A DNA stretch of 64,000 nt from contig NZ_OESS01000004.1 in assembly GCF_900240285.1 (NCBI RefSeq), forward strand, positions 62,001 through 126,000. Reading direction: 5' to 3'. Numbering within the stretch: the first letter of the stretch is position 1; each line of letters starts with the position of its first letter. Below, one piece after another: positions 51,977 through 60,192 of this stretch. The notes beneath the pieces were generated by a model. It was not told the DNA's origin and searched no databases. It saw only the letters and a program-made list of their open reading frames with translations. This stretch comes from Halobacillus sp. Marseille-P3879. Lineage in GTDB: Bacteria > Bacillota > Bacilli > Bacillales > Halobacillaceae. The position numbers and the translations under genes were made by a program.

Positions 51977-52714
51977 TTAGATTCCAAAAAACTCTAACAC
52001 TCTTTGAATCTGTTGATCCCAATAGCCCCAGGCATGGCCGCCTTCCCCGCTTTCAAAGGTTATATTCAATCCTGCTTGGGAAGCATAAGAATAAAAATGA
52101 GTGTTTGCTTGATAATTATGATCCTCGGTTCCGCATGCTAAATACAACCTCAAATTTGCTTTTTCCCCTTCTGACAACTGACCGGCTAAATGGTAAAGGT
52201 CATCCCCGCTCCCTTTAATCGGTCTGTTACCAAAAATGTGATTGAAATCACTCGGGAAAGAACTTCTGCGGTCTTCAATATCCACTGAGCCGGATAAGCT
52301 GGCTGCAGCAGCAAATTGCCATGGAAAGGTCAGAGCCGTTTTAACGGCACCATACCCTCCCATGGAAAGTCCAGCAATATAAGTGTGCTCCCTACTCCTG
52401 GACAGCCGGAAAAATTCACCGGCCATTTCAGGAACTTCTTCCGCTATATATGTGAAGTAAGAAGGACCGTGCTCCATGTTTGTATAAAAGCTCCGGTCGG
52501 CTGACGGCATTATAACTGCAAGTTCTCGATCTTCCACATACCTTTCAATGGAAGTATAACGCATCCATTTACTCTCATTATCCGATAAACCATGGAGCAA
52601 ATAGAGCACAGGTAATTCTTTATGACTATTTAACCTGTGTTCCGGTAAGATCGCTTTCATGGATACATCTAAATCCAGTGTATAGGAATGGAACTGGCAA
52701 TCTAATAAAGCGAT
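51977..52714 (-). CDS. Esterase (alpha/beta hydrolase, EstD/feruloyl-esterase-like), non-AUG start
   Basis: Alpha/beta hydrolase of the putative-esterase family: LYLLHGLSDNE near residue 38-48, nucleophile elbow GLSMGG near 115 (Ser), acid in GTEDHN and His in GEGGHAWGYWD near 229-239. No signal peptide, so intracellular. The conserved N-terminus (ALLDCQFHSYTLDLDVSM) is preceded only by ATC (52714) or ATT (52717). An in-frame TAG lies further up and AGGAG is 8 bases before the ATC. The ATG at 52660 would cut off this first strand. Between the permease and LacI genes in the glucan operon. Possibly removes acyl decorations from imported oligosaccharides. Confidence 0.8.
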   Translation of the reverse strand: MALLDCQFHSYTLDLDVSMKAILPEHRLNSHKELPVLYLLHGLSDNESKWMRYTSIERYVEDRELAVIMPSADRSFYTNMEHGPSYFTYIAEEVPEMAGEFFRLSRSREHTYIAGLSMGGYGAVKTALTFPWQFAAAASLSGSVDIEDRRSSFPSDFNHIFGNRPIKGSGDDLYHLAGQLSEGEKANLRLYLACGTEDHNYQANTHFYSYASQAGLNITFESGEGGHAWGYWDQQIQRVLEFFGI

Positions 52715-52722
52715 AATATCTG

Positions 52723-52727
52723 CTCCT
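52723..52727 (-). promoter_or_regulatory. Ribosome site that defines the esterase start
   Basis: AGGAG on the minus strand, 8 bases before ATC and 5 before ATT, inside an open frame that has no ATG, GTG or TTG between the TAG stop and residue 20. Confidence 0.7.
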
Positions 52728-52764
52728 CTCTATTCTCTGTTTTCACGAACAGCTAAAAGGAAAA

Positions 52765-53595
52765 CTATTTTATCCCTGACATGGTGAACCCTTCGACAAT
52801 GAACTTTTGAAAAAATGAAAAGATAATAATAATAGGAACAACCATAAAGGCAGCACCGGCCATTTGTAATGCAAAGTTATTGGCGTATTGACCCTGCAGC
52901 AGAGACAAGCCTACCGACAGCGTGTAGAGGCCTTCATCGTTGGCGATAATAAGCGGCCATAAGAAGCTGTTCCAGGCTGCAATAAAGGTTAGTATTCCCT
53001 GAACGGCAAAAATCGGCTTCGCTACCGGCATAATCAACCGGAAGAAAATATAGAATTCCCCCGCTCCATCCAGCCTTGCTGCTTCAATTAAATCGGTCGG
53101 AATTGTCGTCATGAACTGACGGAATAAAAAGATGCTGAAGGCAACCGCCAATCCCGGCAGTACAATACCAGCCATCGTATTGGTAAGTCCCATTTCATTG
53201 AGTAATAAATAGACCGGAATCATGGTGACCTGGCCCGGGATCATCATGGTAGCCAGTACAAAGTAAAAGACTTTCTCTCTTCCTCTAAAATCAAACTTAG
53301 CAAATCCGTAGCCTGCCATCGCATTAAACAACAACCCTACAAACGAACAAACAACGATAATTAAAGTGTTCTTTAAATAAACAGCAAAATTTAAACTCTC
53401 AAACAAATTCACATAGTTTTCAAGGGTGAACGTTTCCGGAAAAATGGTAGGAGGAATATTTAAAACTTCACTTTCTGGTTTAAATGAACTGGAAATCATC
53501 CATATAAAAGGGATCGAGACGATAATTCCGCCTATCACTAAAAGGGTGGTTACAATTGCTCTTTCAATCTTGCTCTTTTTTGTAACAGCTGCCAT
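52765..53595 (-). CDS. Carbohydrate ABC transporter permease (MalG-like)
   Basis: 276 residues, six helices. The EAA coupling loop is visible as EAARLDGAGEFYIFFRLIMPVAKP near 188-211. Pairs with the MalF-like permease upstream to form the channel. ATG 53595 has GGAGTTGATATCGT ahead. No ATPase is encoded here, as is usual for Gram-positive sugar importers that share MsmK-type ATPases. Confidence 0.92.
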   Translation of the reverse strand: MAAVTKKSKIERAIVTTLLVIGGIIVSIPFIWMISSSFKPESEVLNIPPTIFPETFTLENYVNLFESLNFAVYLKNTLIIVVCSFVGLLFNAMAGYGFAKFDFRGREKVFYFVLATMMIPGQVTMIPVYLLLNEMGLTNTMAGIVLPGLAVAFSIFLFRQFMTTIPTDLIEAARLDGAGEFYIFFRLIMPVAKPIFAVQGILTFIAAWNSFLWPLIIANDEGLYTLSVGLSLLQGQYANNFALQMAGAAFMVVPIIIIFSFFQKFIVEGFTMSGIK

Positions 53596-53634
53596 ACGAT
53601 ATCAACTCCGTTACTTCTATAAGTTTCTACTTCA

Positions 53635-54534
53635 CTAATACTCTGTATCCGATTTTCTCATCTTAAATTGGAACAGGGTCATAATAATAATTAAGATAAA
53701 CAGAACAAAAGATCCTGCGGCTGCATAACCAAATTGACTGTATTGGAAGCCTTCTTTGTAAATAAATAACGCAATCGAAATGGTCCCATCCAGCGGTCCG
53801 CCATCCGTCATAACAAAAGGTTCCTCGAAGAACTGCATCCAGCCAATCAATGTCGTAACTGTCACGAAAAAGGTGGCGTATCTCAAAAGTGGAAGAGTGA
53901 CGTTAAACAGCATTTGAATGCGATTCGCTCCATCCATTTCTGCAGCTTCGTAGTACGACCTCGGAATGCCTTGCAGGGCAGCAAGAAAGATAATCATATT
54001 AATCCCGATCCCTTTCCAAACTGCTAAAATAATTAAGGAGATTTTTGCGATAGTTCTGTCTTCAAGCCATGGAATATTCTCCACATTAATGATAGACAGC
54101 AAATAGTTAAACAACCCGTACTCCGTATTATAGAGGTACCCCCAAATTACAGCTACAGCGATAATGTTGGTGATTGAAGGCATATAATACACTGAGCGGA
54201 ATACCGTAAACAACATATTGCTTCCATAGTTCAGAAGTAAAGCGATAGATAAGGAAGATATAATAACTAACGGGACTCCGATTACTACGTAAAACGCAGT
54301 GTTAAGCAATGAGGTTATGAATGTATCATCACTTGCAAGCTCTTTATAATTCTCAATTCCGATAAAATTAATGTTCGACCAGTCCGCCAGCCCTTTTAAA
54401 TCCAAATCAGTGAAGCTGATCACAAAGGCAATGATGATGGGGATGATACTGAACACCGTTAATAGAATGACAGCAGGCGCTATAAATAAATAAGGATGCC
54501 GATCTTTATAGGCCTGGTTCAATAATTTTTTCAT
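53635..54534 (-). CDS. Carbohydrate ABC transporter permease (MalF-like)
   Basis: 299 residues with six helices and the EAA loop EAAEMDGANRIQMLFNVTLPLLR near 193-215. ATG 54534 is chosen over the long frame to 54663 because AAGGTGGG sits just upstream. Second gene of the operon after the binding protein. Substrate probably a beta-glucan oligosaccharide by context. Confidence 0.9.
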   Translation of the reverse strand: MKKLLNQAYKDRHPYLFIAPAVILLTVFSIIPIIIAFVISFTDLDLKGLADWSNINFIGIENYKELASDDTFITSLLNTAFYVVIGVPLVIISSLSIALLLNYGSNMLFTVFRSVYYMPSITNIIAVAVIWGYLYNTEYGLFNYLLSIINVENIPWLEDRTIAKISLIILAVWKGIGINMIIFLAALQGIPRSYYEAAEMDGANRIQMLFNVTLPLLRYATFFVTVTTLIGWMQFFEEPFVMTDGGPLDGTISIALFIYKEGFQYSQFGYAAAGSFVLFILIIIMTLFQFKMRKSDTEY

Positions 54535-54671
54535 AATATCCCACCTTACAAAATCTGACAAAAAAAGAAGTGAATACAGAGGAAAGATCCATGAATACGA
54601 TCCATACCCATCACCTATCTCCTCCATATTCACCCCTGCTGAGTTTGTGAATAGCCTGTACAATCCAACTC

Positions 54672-55922
54672 TTACTCTGCTAATAACTCCTCTGCTTTTT
54701 CATTAAAGCTGGACATCTCTTCTTCTACCTCAGCCCCACCGACATTAATTCTTTCAATACTGTCCAGAAGCTCCTGGGTGATCTGATCCCATTCTTCAAT
54801 TTGAGGACCAGGTTGTGCATTTTCAAGCTGACGTCCAAATGTAGCATACATCGGGTCCTCATCGAGTACAGGGTCTTCCCATGCTTCTGTACGGGATGGC
54901 AGTGTATTAGACATTTCCAGCCATTCCAGTTGAGTCTCCGTATCGTTAATAAATGATAAGAACTCAAGGGACTCATCTACTTTGTCGGTATTGTGGAATA
55001 TTGATAAATTTGCTCCGCCTATACTGGACATGCCTGTCTCTTGTTCAGGCATAACGGCAGTCGACCACTGTCCTTCAATATCCGGCGCCTGATCATTTAA
55101 TATGTTAATCATCCAGGGACCGCTAAAGAACATTGGTTTGGTGCCATTTTCAAAAGCTTTAGTAATATCCTGGCCTTCTGACGTCTGACTGATCCCTTCA
55201 TCAAAGAAGCTGTGATAATACTCCATCGCTCCTACAAATTCTTCACCATCAAAATTAAATTCACCATTCTCCGCTTCTTCTTCACTTACTTCATATCCAT
55301 TCTGCCAGGCAAAAATAAATGGAGTAATTTGGTCATTTTGGTCAATATCCAACCCATAATCATCTTCACTCCGGTCGGCAAGCTGGCTTGAAGCATCTTT
55401 TAATTCATCCCATGTAGCCGGCGCTTCATCATAGCCCACATCTTCTAGTAAATCCTCACGATAGTAAAGCACACGGCTCTCAACATACCAGGGTACTCCT
55501 ACTTGCTGGCCGTCATATTCCATCGTTGACCTTGCCCCTTCAAAGTAATTATCAGGTGCAAATTCAGGGTAGTCGTCCGTGTATTCCGATAAATCAAGCA
55601 TCGCCCCAGCTTCAGCAAACTCAGGCACCCACGTTGTCCCTAATTGAAAAACATCGGGACCATCCTGCGAAGCTACAGCTGTTAACAGCTTGTCATGCGC
55701 GCTGTCCCACGGAATTGCCTGAACCTCTACTTTAATTCCATCCTCATTTTCTTCTTCAAATTTTTCAGCAAGTTCTTTTAACTGCTTCCCTTCTTCACCC
55801 ATCGCCCATACAGAAATGGTATCTTCATCTTCACTTGAATTATCATCACTTCCGCCGCATGCACCAAGGAACACAGACATCGACATAACTGAAGCTAATG
55901 CAATGATCTTTGATTTCTTCAT
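54672..55922 (-). CDS. Sugar-binding lipoprotein of an ABC importer
   Basis: 416 residues. Lipobox FLGAC gives the lipid-anchored Cys near residue 22. The extracytoplasmic part is a two-lobe family 1 solute-binding fold (ISVWAMGEEGKQLKELAEKF near 36-55, DVFQLGTTWVPEFAEAG, PMFFSGPWMINIL). Very acidic. First gene of the minus-strand operon after the promoter at 56056-56084. In Listeria a homologous arrangement binds sophoro-oligosaccharides, which supports but does not prove the same ligand. Confidence 0.93.
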   Translation of the reverse strand: MKKSKIIALASVMSMSVFLGACGGSDDNSSEDEDTISVWAMGEEGKQLKELAEKFEEENEDGIKVEVQAIPWDSAHDKLLTAVASQDGPDVFQLGTTWVPEFAEAGAMLDLSEYTDDYPEFAPDNYFEGARSTMEYDGQQVGVPWYVESRVLYYREDLLEDVGYDEAPATWDELKDASSQLADRSEDDYGLDIDQNDQITPFIFAWQNGYEVSEEEAENGEFNFDGEEFVGAMEYYHSFFDEGISQTSEGQDITKAFENGTKPMFFSGPWMINILNDQAPDIEGQWSTAVMPEQETGMSSIGGANLSIFHNTDKVDESLEFLSFINDTETQLEWLEMSNTLPSRTEAWEDPVLDEDPMYATFGRQLENAQPGPQIEEWDQITQELLDSIERINVGGAEVEEEMSSFNEKAEELLAE

Positions 55923-56036
55923 TGAACCTTACCCCTTTTTCATGTATTTTTAATAAAAATAAACCGTCATCGTCTTTTACACCGTAGAGATGGAGACCCT
56001 TCACTCCTTTCAAAAATTGATTTCTTACTATCAATT

Positions 56037-56046
56037 GAAACGTTTC
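56037..56046. promoter_or_regulatory. LacI-type operator 1 (binding-protein operon)
   Basis: GAAACGTTTC, a perfect 10-base palindrome, at about +3 to +12 of the minus-strand start predicted from the promoter at 56056-56084. Extended context TTGAAACGTTTCGA. Confidence 0.82.
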
Positions 56047-56055
56047 GATAATTTG

Positions 56056-56084
56056 ATTGTAATGAATTGTGTATACGCTTTCAA
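56056..56084 (-). promoter_or_regulatory. Promoter of the ABC/esterase/LacI operon
   Basis: Minus strand TTGAAA (56084-56079) and TACAAT (56061-56056) with exactly 17 bases between. The predicted start is near 56049. Confidence 0.75.
56070..56083 (-). promoter_or_regulatory. cre-like element over the -35
   Basis: TGAAAGCGTATACA on the minus strand fits the CcpA consensus TGNAANCGNNNNCA. It overlaps the -35, so CcpA would block the polymerase. Confidence 0.62.
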
Positions 56085-56237
56085 TACTTTTTTCTAAATT
56101 TTTTAACATTTTTCTGTTTTATTGCTGCTTAATAGTTAGATCTTCCTTTCATTAATCTTCTGTAAAAACCTTAATACAGGAGTTTAACCCCTATAATTCA
56201 TATTCAAAATTCGTCTAGTACTTAACTTAAATAACGT

Positions 56238-56266
56238 TTGACTCACTAAAAGAAAGCGCTTATACT
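56238..56266 (+). promoter_or_regulatory. Promoter of the GH3 gene
   Basis: TTGACT and TATACT with exactly 17 bases between. The start is predicted near 56273. Confidence 0.78.
56251..56264 (+). promoter_or_regulatory. cre-like element inside the GH3 promoter
   Basis: AGAAAGCGCTTATA matches 12 of 14 positions of TGAAAGCGCTTACA and covers the spacer and the first part of the -10. Confidence 0.55.
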
Positions 56267-56283
56267 CCTTGTATATCAATTTC

Positions 56284-56293
56284 GAAACGTTTC
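56284..56293. promoter_or_regulatory. LacI-type operator 2 (GH3 gene)
   Basis: GAAACGTTTC, perfect palindrome, about +11 to +20 after the predicted GH3 start. Extended context TCGAAACGTTTCA. Confidence 0.82.
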
Positions 56294-56318
56294 ACTCTAT
56301 ATTACGGAGGGTCTATTT

Positions 56319-58475
56319 ATGAAAAAACAACAATTAATATCTTTACTAGAGCAGATGACGATGAAAGAAAAAGTAGGACAACTCATTCAGTTAGCTACCC
56401 CCTTTTTAAAAGGTGCTTCAGATGGAGGTCAGATTACAGGCCCGATGGAAGGAATGGGAATAACTGAAGAGGTTGTACAAAATACAGGCTCCGTTCTCGG
56501 CGCTTCTGGAGCAAAAGAAATAAAAACGATTCAGCAAACTCATTTAAAAGAAAACAGGCTGGGTATTCCCCTTCTCTTCATGTCTGATATCGTACACGGT
56601 TATAAAACGATCTTTCCTGTTCCGTTAGCTATCGGATGTTCATGGGACCTGGAAGCAGCTGAAAAAAGTGCAGAAATAGCAGCCGCAGAAGCAGCTGTAT
56701 CAGGAATTCACGTAACGTTCGCTCCTATGGTCGATCTGTCACGAGATCCAAGATGGGGCAGAGTAATGGAATCAACAGGGGAAGACCCTTACTTAAATAG
56801 TCAGTTTGCCCGTGCCTTCGTGCGGGGCTTTCAAGGAGATTTTGAAAACGATAGGCAGCGTGTAGCCTCATGTGTAAAGCATTTTGCAGCATATGGAGCA
56901 GCCGAGGGCGGTCGTGACTATAATACCGTAGATATGTCCGAGTGGCAGCTACATGAAAATTACTTACCTGCATATAAAGCGGCCCTGGATGAAGGCTGTG
57001 AAATGGTGATGACGGCTTTCAACATCCTAAACGGTGTTCCTTCTACCGGAAATAAATCTCTCATGCGTGACCTCTTAAGAGAAGAATGGGGTTTTGAAGG
57101 AGTCTTAATTTCCGATTGGGGAGCTGTAAAGGAATTAATTCCTCACGGTGTTGCTGAAGATGAAAAACAAGCCGCCCGCAAGGCTTTAGAAGCGGGAGTC
57201 GATATTGAAATGATGACAGAATGCTACGTCAACCATGTGGAGGAATTGATTGATGAAGGGTCTCTAAATGAATCACTTTTAGATGAGGCAGTGCTTCGAA
57301 TCTTAAAGCTCAAGCAGAAACTTGGTCTGTTTGAGAATCCATACCGCGGAGCTGATGAACACTTAGAAAAAGAAATTATTTTAAACGAAGATCACCGAAC
57401 TGCAGCGAGAGAATTGGCTGCAAAGTCATCGGTATTATTAAAAAACGATCAGACTCTTCCTCTTCAACCTTCACAAAAAGTGGCCCTGATCGGCCCCTTT
57501 GCTGATAATCATGACATTCTCGGGCCTTGGTCGTGGCTTGGTTCAAAAGAAGATACGATTACATTGGATCACGGAGTAAAATCTTATGCAAAAGAAGTGA
57601 AGATCGCCAAAGGGGCTGGAATCGATACAGGGTCGGATCATCAAAGAAAAACAGCTGTCGAAGCCGCAGCAGAGGCAGACGTTATTATTCTTGCTTTAGG
57701 AGAAAGCTCAGACATGAGTGGAGAAGCAGGCAGCCTTACTGACATCCGCCTCCCAGAAGCTCAGCTGAAACTCGTCCGGGAAATAAAGAATTTGAACAAA
57801 CCAATCGTCACTGTGCTGTTTAACGGGCGTCCGCTTGACCTTCATGGAATCATAGAAGAATCAAACGCCGTTCTAGAAGCCTGGTATCCAGGTACAGAAG
57901 GCGGTCAAGCCGTCGCAGACTTACTTTATGGAACAACAAATCCATCCGGAAAATTAGCCATGTCATTCCCAGACTCTGTTGGACAAGTCCCTGTCTACTA
58001 TAATCACTACAATACAGGCCGTCCTAAAGATGCACCAGACGCTCAGGTGCGATTTGTCTCCCAGTATTTAGACAGCCCTAACAGTCCTCTTTTCCCTTTT
58101 GGATATGGACTCAGCTACACTTCTTTTGAATACAGCGGGATAACAATTTCCAGCGAGGAACTAAAGGTTGGTGAAAGCCTCAGCGTTTCTACCATTGTGA
58201 AAAACACAGGAGATACCACTGGAGAAGAAGTAGTCCAGCTTTATGTAAGGGATGTGTGCGGAGATGTCGTCCGGCCTATGAAAGAGTTAAAAAGGTTTGA
58301 GAAAGTTTGTCTGCAGCCAGGAGAAGAGAAAAATATCACCTTTAGGTTACATGAAGAGGATCTGCGCTACTATCATTCCAATTTAGAGTACAGTAGTGAT
58401 GCAGGAAAATTCGAAGTTTTTGTGGGTCCCAATAGCAAACAAACTGCCAATGCTTCTTTTGAATTAATAAACTAG
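56319..58475 (+). CDS. bglX: GH3 beta-glucosidase, intracellular
   Basis: 718 residues without a signal peptide. Glycoside hydrolase family 3: N-terminal barrel with FAPMVDLSRDPRWGRVMESTGEDPYL (in two blocks), KHFAAYGAAEGGRDYN, and the nucleophile aspartate in VLISDWGA near residue 266. The C-terminal (alpha/beta)6 sandwich domain contains NGRPLDLHGI and YPGTEGGQAVADLLYGTTNPSGKL. A fibronectin-like FnIII domain ends the chain (about 600-718). It should hydrolyse imported sophoro- or other beta-gluco-oligosaccharides. ATG 56319 has CGGAGGG. Monocistronic, with terminator. Confidence 0.92.
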   Translation: MKKQQLISLLEQMTMKEKVGQLIQLATPFLKGASDGGQITGPMEGMGITEEVVQNTGSVLGASGAKEIKTIQQTHLKENRLGIPLLFMSDIVHGYKTIFPVPLAIGCSWDLEAAEKSAEIAAAEAAVSGIHVTFAPMVDLSRDPRWGRVMESTGEDPYLNSQFARAFVRGFQGDFENDRQRVASCVKHFAAYGAAEGGRDYNTVDMSEWQLHENYLPAYKAALDEGCEMVMTAFNILNGVPSTGNKSLMRDLLREEWGFEGVLISDWGAVKELIPHGVAEDEKQAARKALEAGVDIEMMTECYVNHVEELIDEGSLNESLLDEAVLRILKLKQKLGLFENPYRGADEHLEKEIILNEDHRTAARELAAKSSVLLKNDQTLPLQPSQKVALIGPFADNHDILGPWSWLGSKEDTITLDHGVKSYAKEVKIAKGAGIDTGSDHQRKTAVEAAAEADVIILALGESSDMSGEAGSLTDIRLPEAQLKLVREIKNLNKPIVTVLFNGRPLDLHGIIEESNAVLEAWYPGTEGGQAVADLLYGTTNPSGKLAMSFPDSVGQVPVYYNHYNTGRPKDAPDAQVRFVSQYLDSPNSPLFPFGYGLSYTSFEYSGITISSEELKVGESLSVSTIVKNTGDTTGEEVVQLYVRDVCGDVVRPMKELKRFEKVCLQPGEEKNITFRLHEEDLRYYHSNLEYSSDAGKFEVFVGPNSKQTANASFELIN

Positions 58476-58482
58476 CGTTTTT

Positions 58483-58516
58483 AAACCCGTCTTTTTTTAG
58501 AGACGGGTTCTTTTTT
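58483..58516 (+). terminator. Intrinsic terminator of the GH3 gene
   Basis: AACCCGTCT and AGACGGGTT arms followed by CTTTTTT. Confidence 0.9.
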
Positions 58517-58582
58517 CACTCGATTGATAGAACCATTACTTTTTTATCATATTTAAAATATTCAGAATTTTTTATTAAAAAA

Positions 58583-58596
58583 TGTTTACGCTTACA
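58583..58596 (-). promoter_or_regulatory. cre element at the GH144 promoter
   Basis: Minus-strand TGTAAGCGTAAACA is a near-perfect CcpA site and covers the -35 of the promoter at 58585-58613. Confidence 0.72.
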
Positions 58597-58613
58597 ATTT
58601 CTTTAGGTATACT
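58585..58613 (+). promoter_or_regulatory. Promoter of the secreted glucanase gene
   Basis: TTTACG and TATACT with 17 bases between; start near 58620. Confidence 0.7.
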
Positions 58614-58620
58614 TCTAGTC

Positions 58621-58630
58621 GAAACGTTTC
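58621..58630. promoter_or_regulatory. LacI-type operator 3 (GH144-like gene)
   Basis: GAAACGTTTC, perfect palindrome, at the predicted start site. Extended context TCGAAACGTTTCA, identical to operator 2. Confidence 0.82.
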
Positions 58631-58655
58631 ACTAAACTATAAAAGGAGTGTTACT

Positions 58656-60008
58656 TTGAAGAAAAACTTAAGTCTATTAGCTGTTCTATCATTAATTTTC
58701 TGTGCATTAATGCCGGCTTCCTCAATAGCCACCCCTTCTGAAAAAGGGAAAAAAACGGCCCTGTCAAAGCAATTAGAAGCTATTTCTAACCAAACTTATC
58801 GTTATTTCGAGGATTTTACAGACGAGAACACCGGATTAACGTACGATGCGGTGCGAAAGGATGATGGAGAAATTGATCCTCAAAAGCATACGTCCCCTAC
58901 CAACATTGGGATGTATATGATGAGTACCATCGCCGCTGAAGAATCCGGGCAGCTTACTGAAGAAGAAGCTGTCTCAAAAATTCAGACGACTCTTGATACA
59001 TTAGAGGAAATGGAAACATGGAATGGATTATTCTATAACTGGTATAACACAGATGACGGCTCTCTTATGACCGACTGGGGCGAATTCATCTCCACCGTCG
59101 ATAATGGTTGGCTGTCAGCAGGTCTCATCGTTTCCGGGCAGGCCTATCCTGAGCTTAATAAGCAAACGAGTGACCTTGTCGATAATATGGATTATTCCAC
59201 TCTGTACGATCCAGAAGTCGGCCAAATGCATGGAGGGTATGACGTGGCTGAAGGAAGCTTAACAGACCACTACTATGGAGCACTCTATACAGAGCCGCGT
59301 GTGGCCAGCTACTTATCAATCGGAAAAGGCGACGTTCCTACAACTCACTGGTGGAAAATGGAACGAACAATGCCTGAGGATTGGGATTGGCAGTCTCAAA
59401 CACCTGAGGGCTATACGGAAACCTATGACGGAATTGAAGTTTTCGAAGGTCATTACACGTATAACGATCAAAAATTTGTACCAAGCTGGGGTGGCAGTAT
59501 GTTTGAAGCCCTGATGCCGCAGCTTGTGATGAAAGAGAAAGAACTCGGTAAAAAGGCTCTCGGTTTAAACAACCAGCGCCACGTAGATATTCAAATTCAA
59601 TACGCAGAAGAACAAGGCTATGAGGCATGGGGAATGTCTCCGGCAGCTACCCCTGATAATTACAAGGAATTCGGGGCGGCGCCTCTTGGTCATGAAGGCT
59701 ATGAAGCTGATGGAACCGTAACCCCTCACGCTACGTTTCTAGCCCTGGAGTATGCACCGATGGAAGCCTTTGAAAATATCCAGACGCTTAAAAGCTATGA
59801 CACTTATGGCAAATATGGATTTCTTGATTCTGTGAATGTAGAAACAGGAGAAGTGACAGAAGCATATCTAGCGCTTGATCAAGGGATGTCTATAGTCGCT
59901 ATTGCTAACTACCTTCATGATGGCGTCATTCGGGACTACTTCCACCAGGATGATATTGGTAAAACTCCGGAAGAGCTATTAGAGAAAGAAGAATTTTCAA
60001 TTCAATAA
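58656..60008 (+). CDS. Secreted GH144-like endo-beta-1,2-glucanase
   Basis: 450 residues. Signal peptide (KKNLSLLAVLSLIFCALMP, cleavage after SIA) then a glycoamylase-like (PF10091-type) domain: TSPTNIGMYMMSTIAAEESG near 87-107, WNGLFYNWYNT near 124, STVDNGWLSAGL near 147, TEPRVASYLSIGKGDVP near 212, SWGGSMFEALMP near 276 and WGMSPAATPD near 325. The last two resemble the glycoamylase region of cyclic beta-1,2-glucan synthase and GH144 glucanases. TTG 58656 has AAAGGAGTG upstream. Hydrolyses beta-1,2-glucan outside the cell by inference. Monocistronic. Confidence 0.85.
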   Translation: MKKNLSLLAVLSLIFCALMPASSIATPSEKGKKTALSKQLEAISNQTYRYFEDFTDENTGLTYDAVRKDDGEIDPQKHTSPTNIGMYMMSTIAAEESGQLTEEEAVSKIQTTLDTLEEMETWNGLFYNWYNTDDGSLMTDWGEFISTVDNGWLSAGLIVSGQAYPELNKQTSDLVDNMDYSTLYDPEVGQMHGGYDVAEGSLTDHYYGALYTEPRVASYLSIGKGDVPTTHWWKMERTMPEDWDWQSQTPEGYTETYDGIEVFEGHYTYNDQKFVPSWGGSMFEALMPQLVMKEKELGKKALGLNNQRHVDIQIQYAEEQGYEAWGMSPAATPDNYKEFGAAPLGHEGYEADGTVTPHATFLALEYAPMEAFENIQTLKSYDTYGKYGFLDSVNVETGEVTEAYLALDQGMSIVAIANYLHDGVIRDYFHQDDIGKTPEELLEKEEFSIQ

Positions 60009-60020
60009 ACTGCTTCATAA

Positions 60021-60058
60021 AAATCTCGCAGAAGGTTTCTCTTTCTGCGAGATTTTTA
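60021..60058 (+). terminator. Intrinsic terminator after the glucanase gene
   Basis: AAATCTCGCAGAA and TTCTGCGAGATTT arms with a 9-base loop, then TTAC. Confidence 0.9.
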
Positions 60059-60192
60059 CTGTGATAGAAAACATCTCATAAGCGCCTGGTCTTACGATAA
60101 GTAATCATTATCACCGTTGATTCAAAATAAGTACTCCTCTTGCCCCTCTTCGTTACGTATAATAAAGGTAAGTTTAAGAAACGAAAGAGGCG

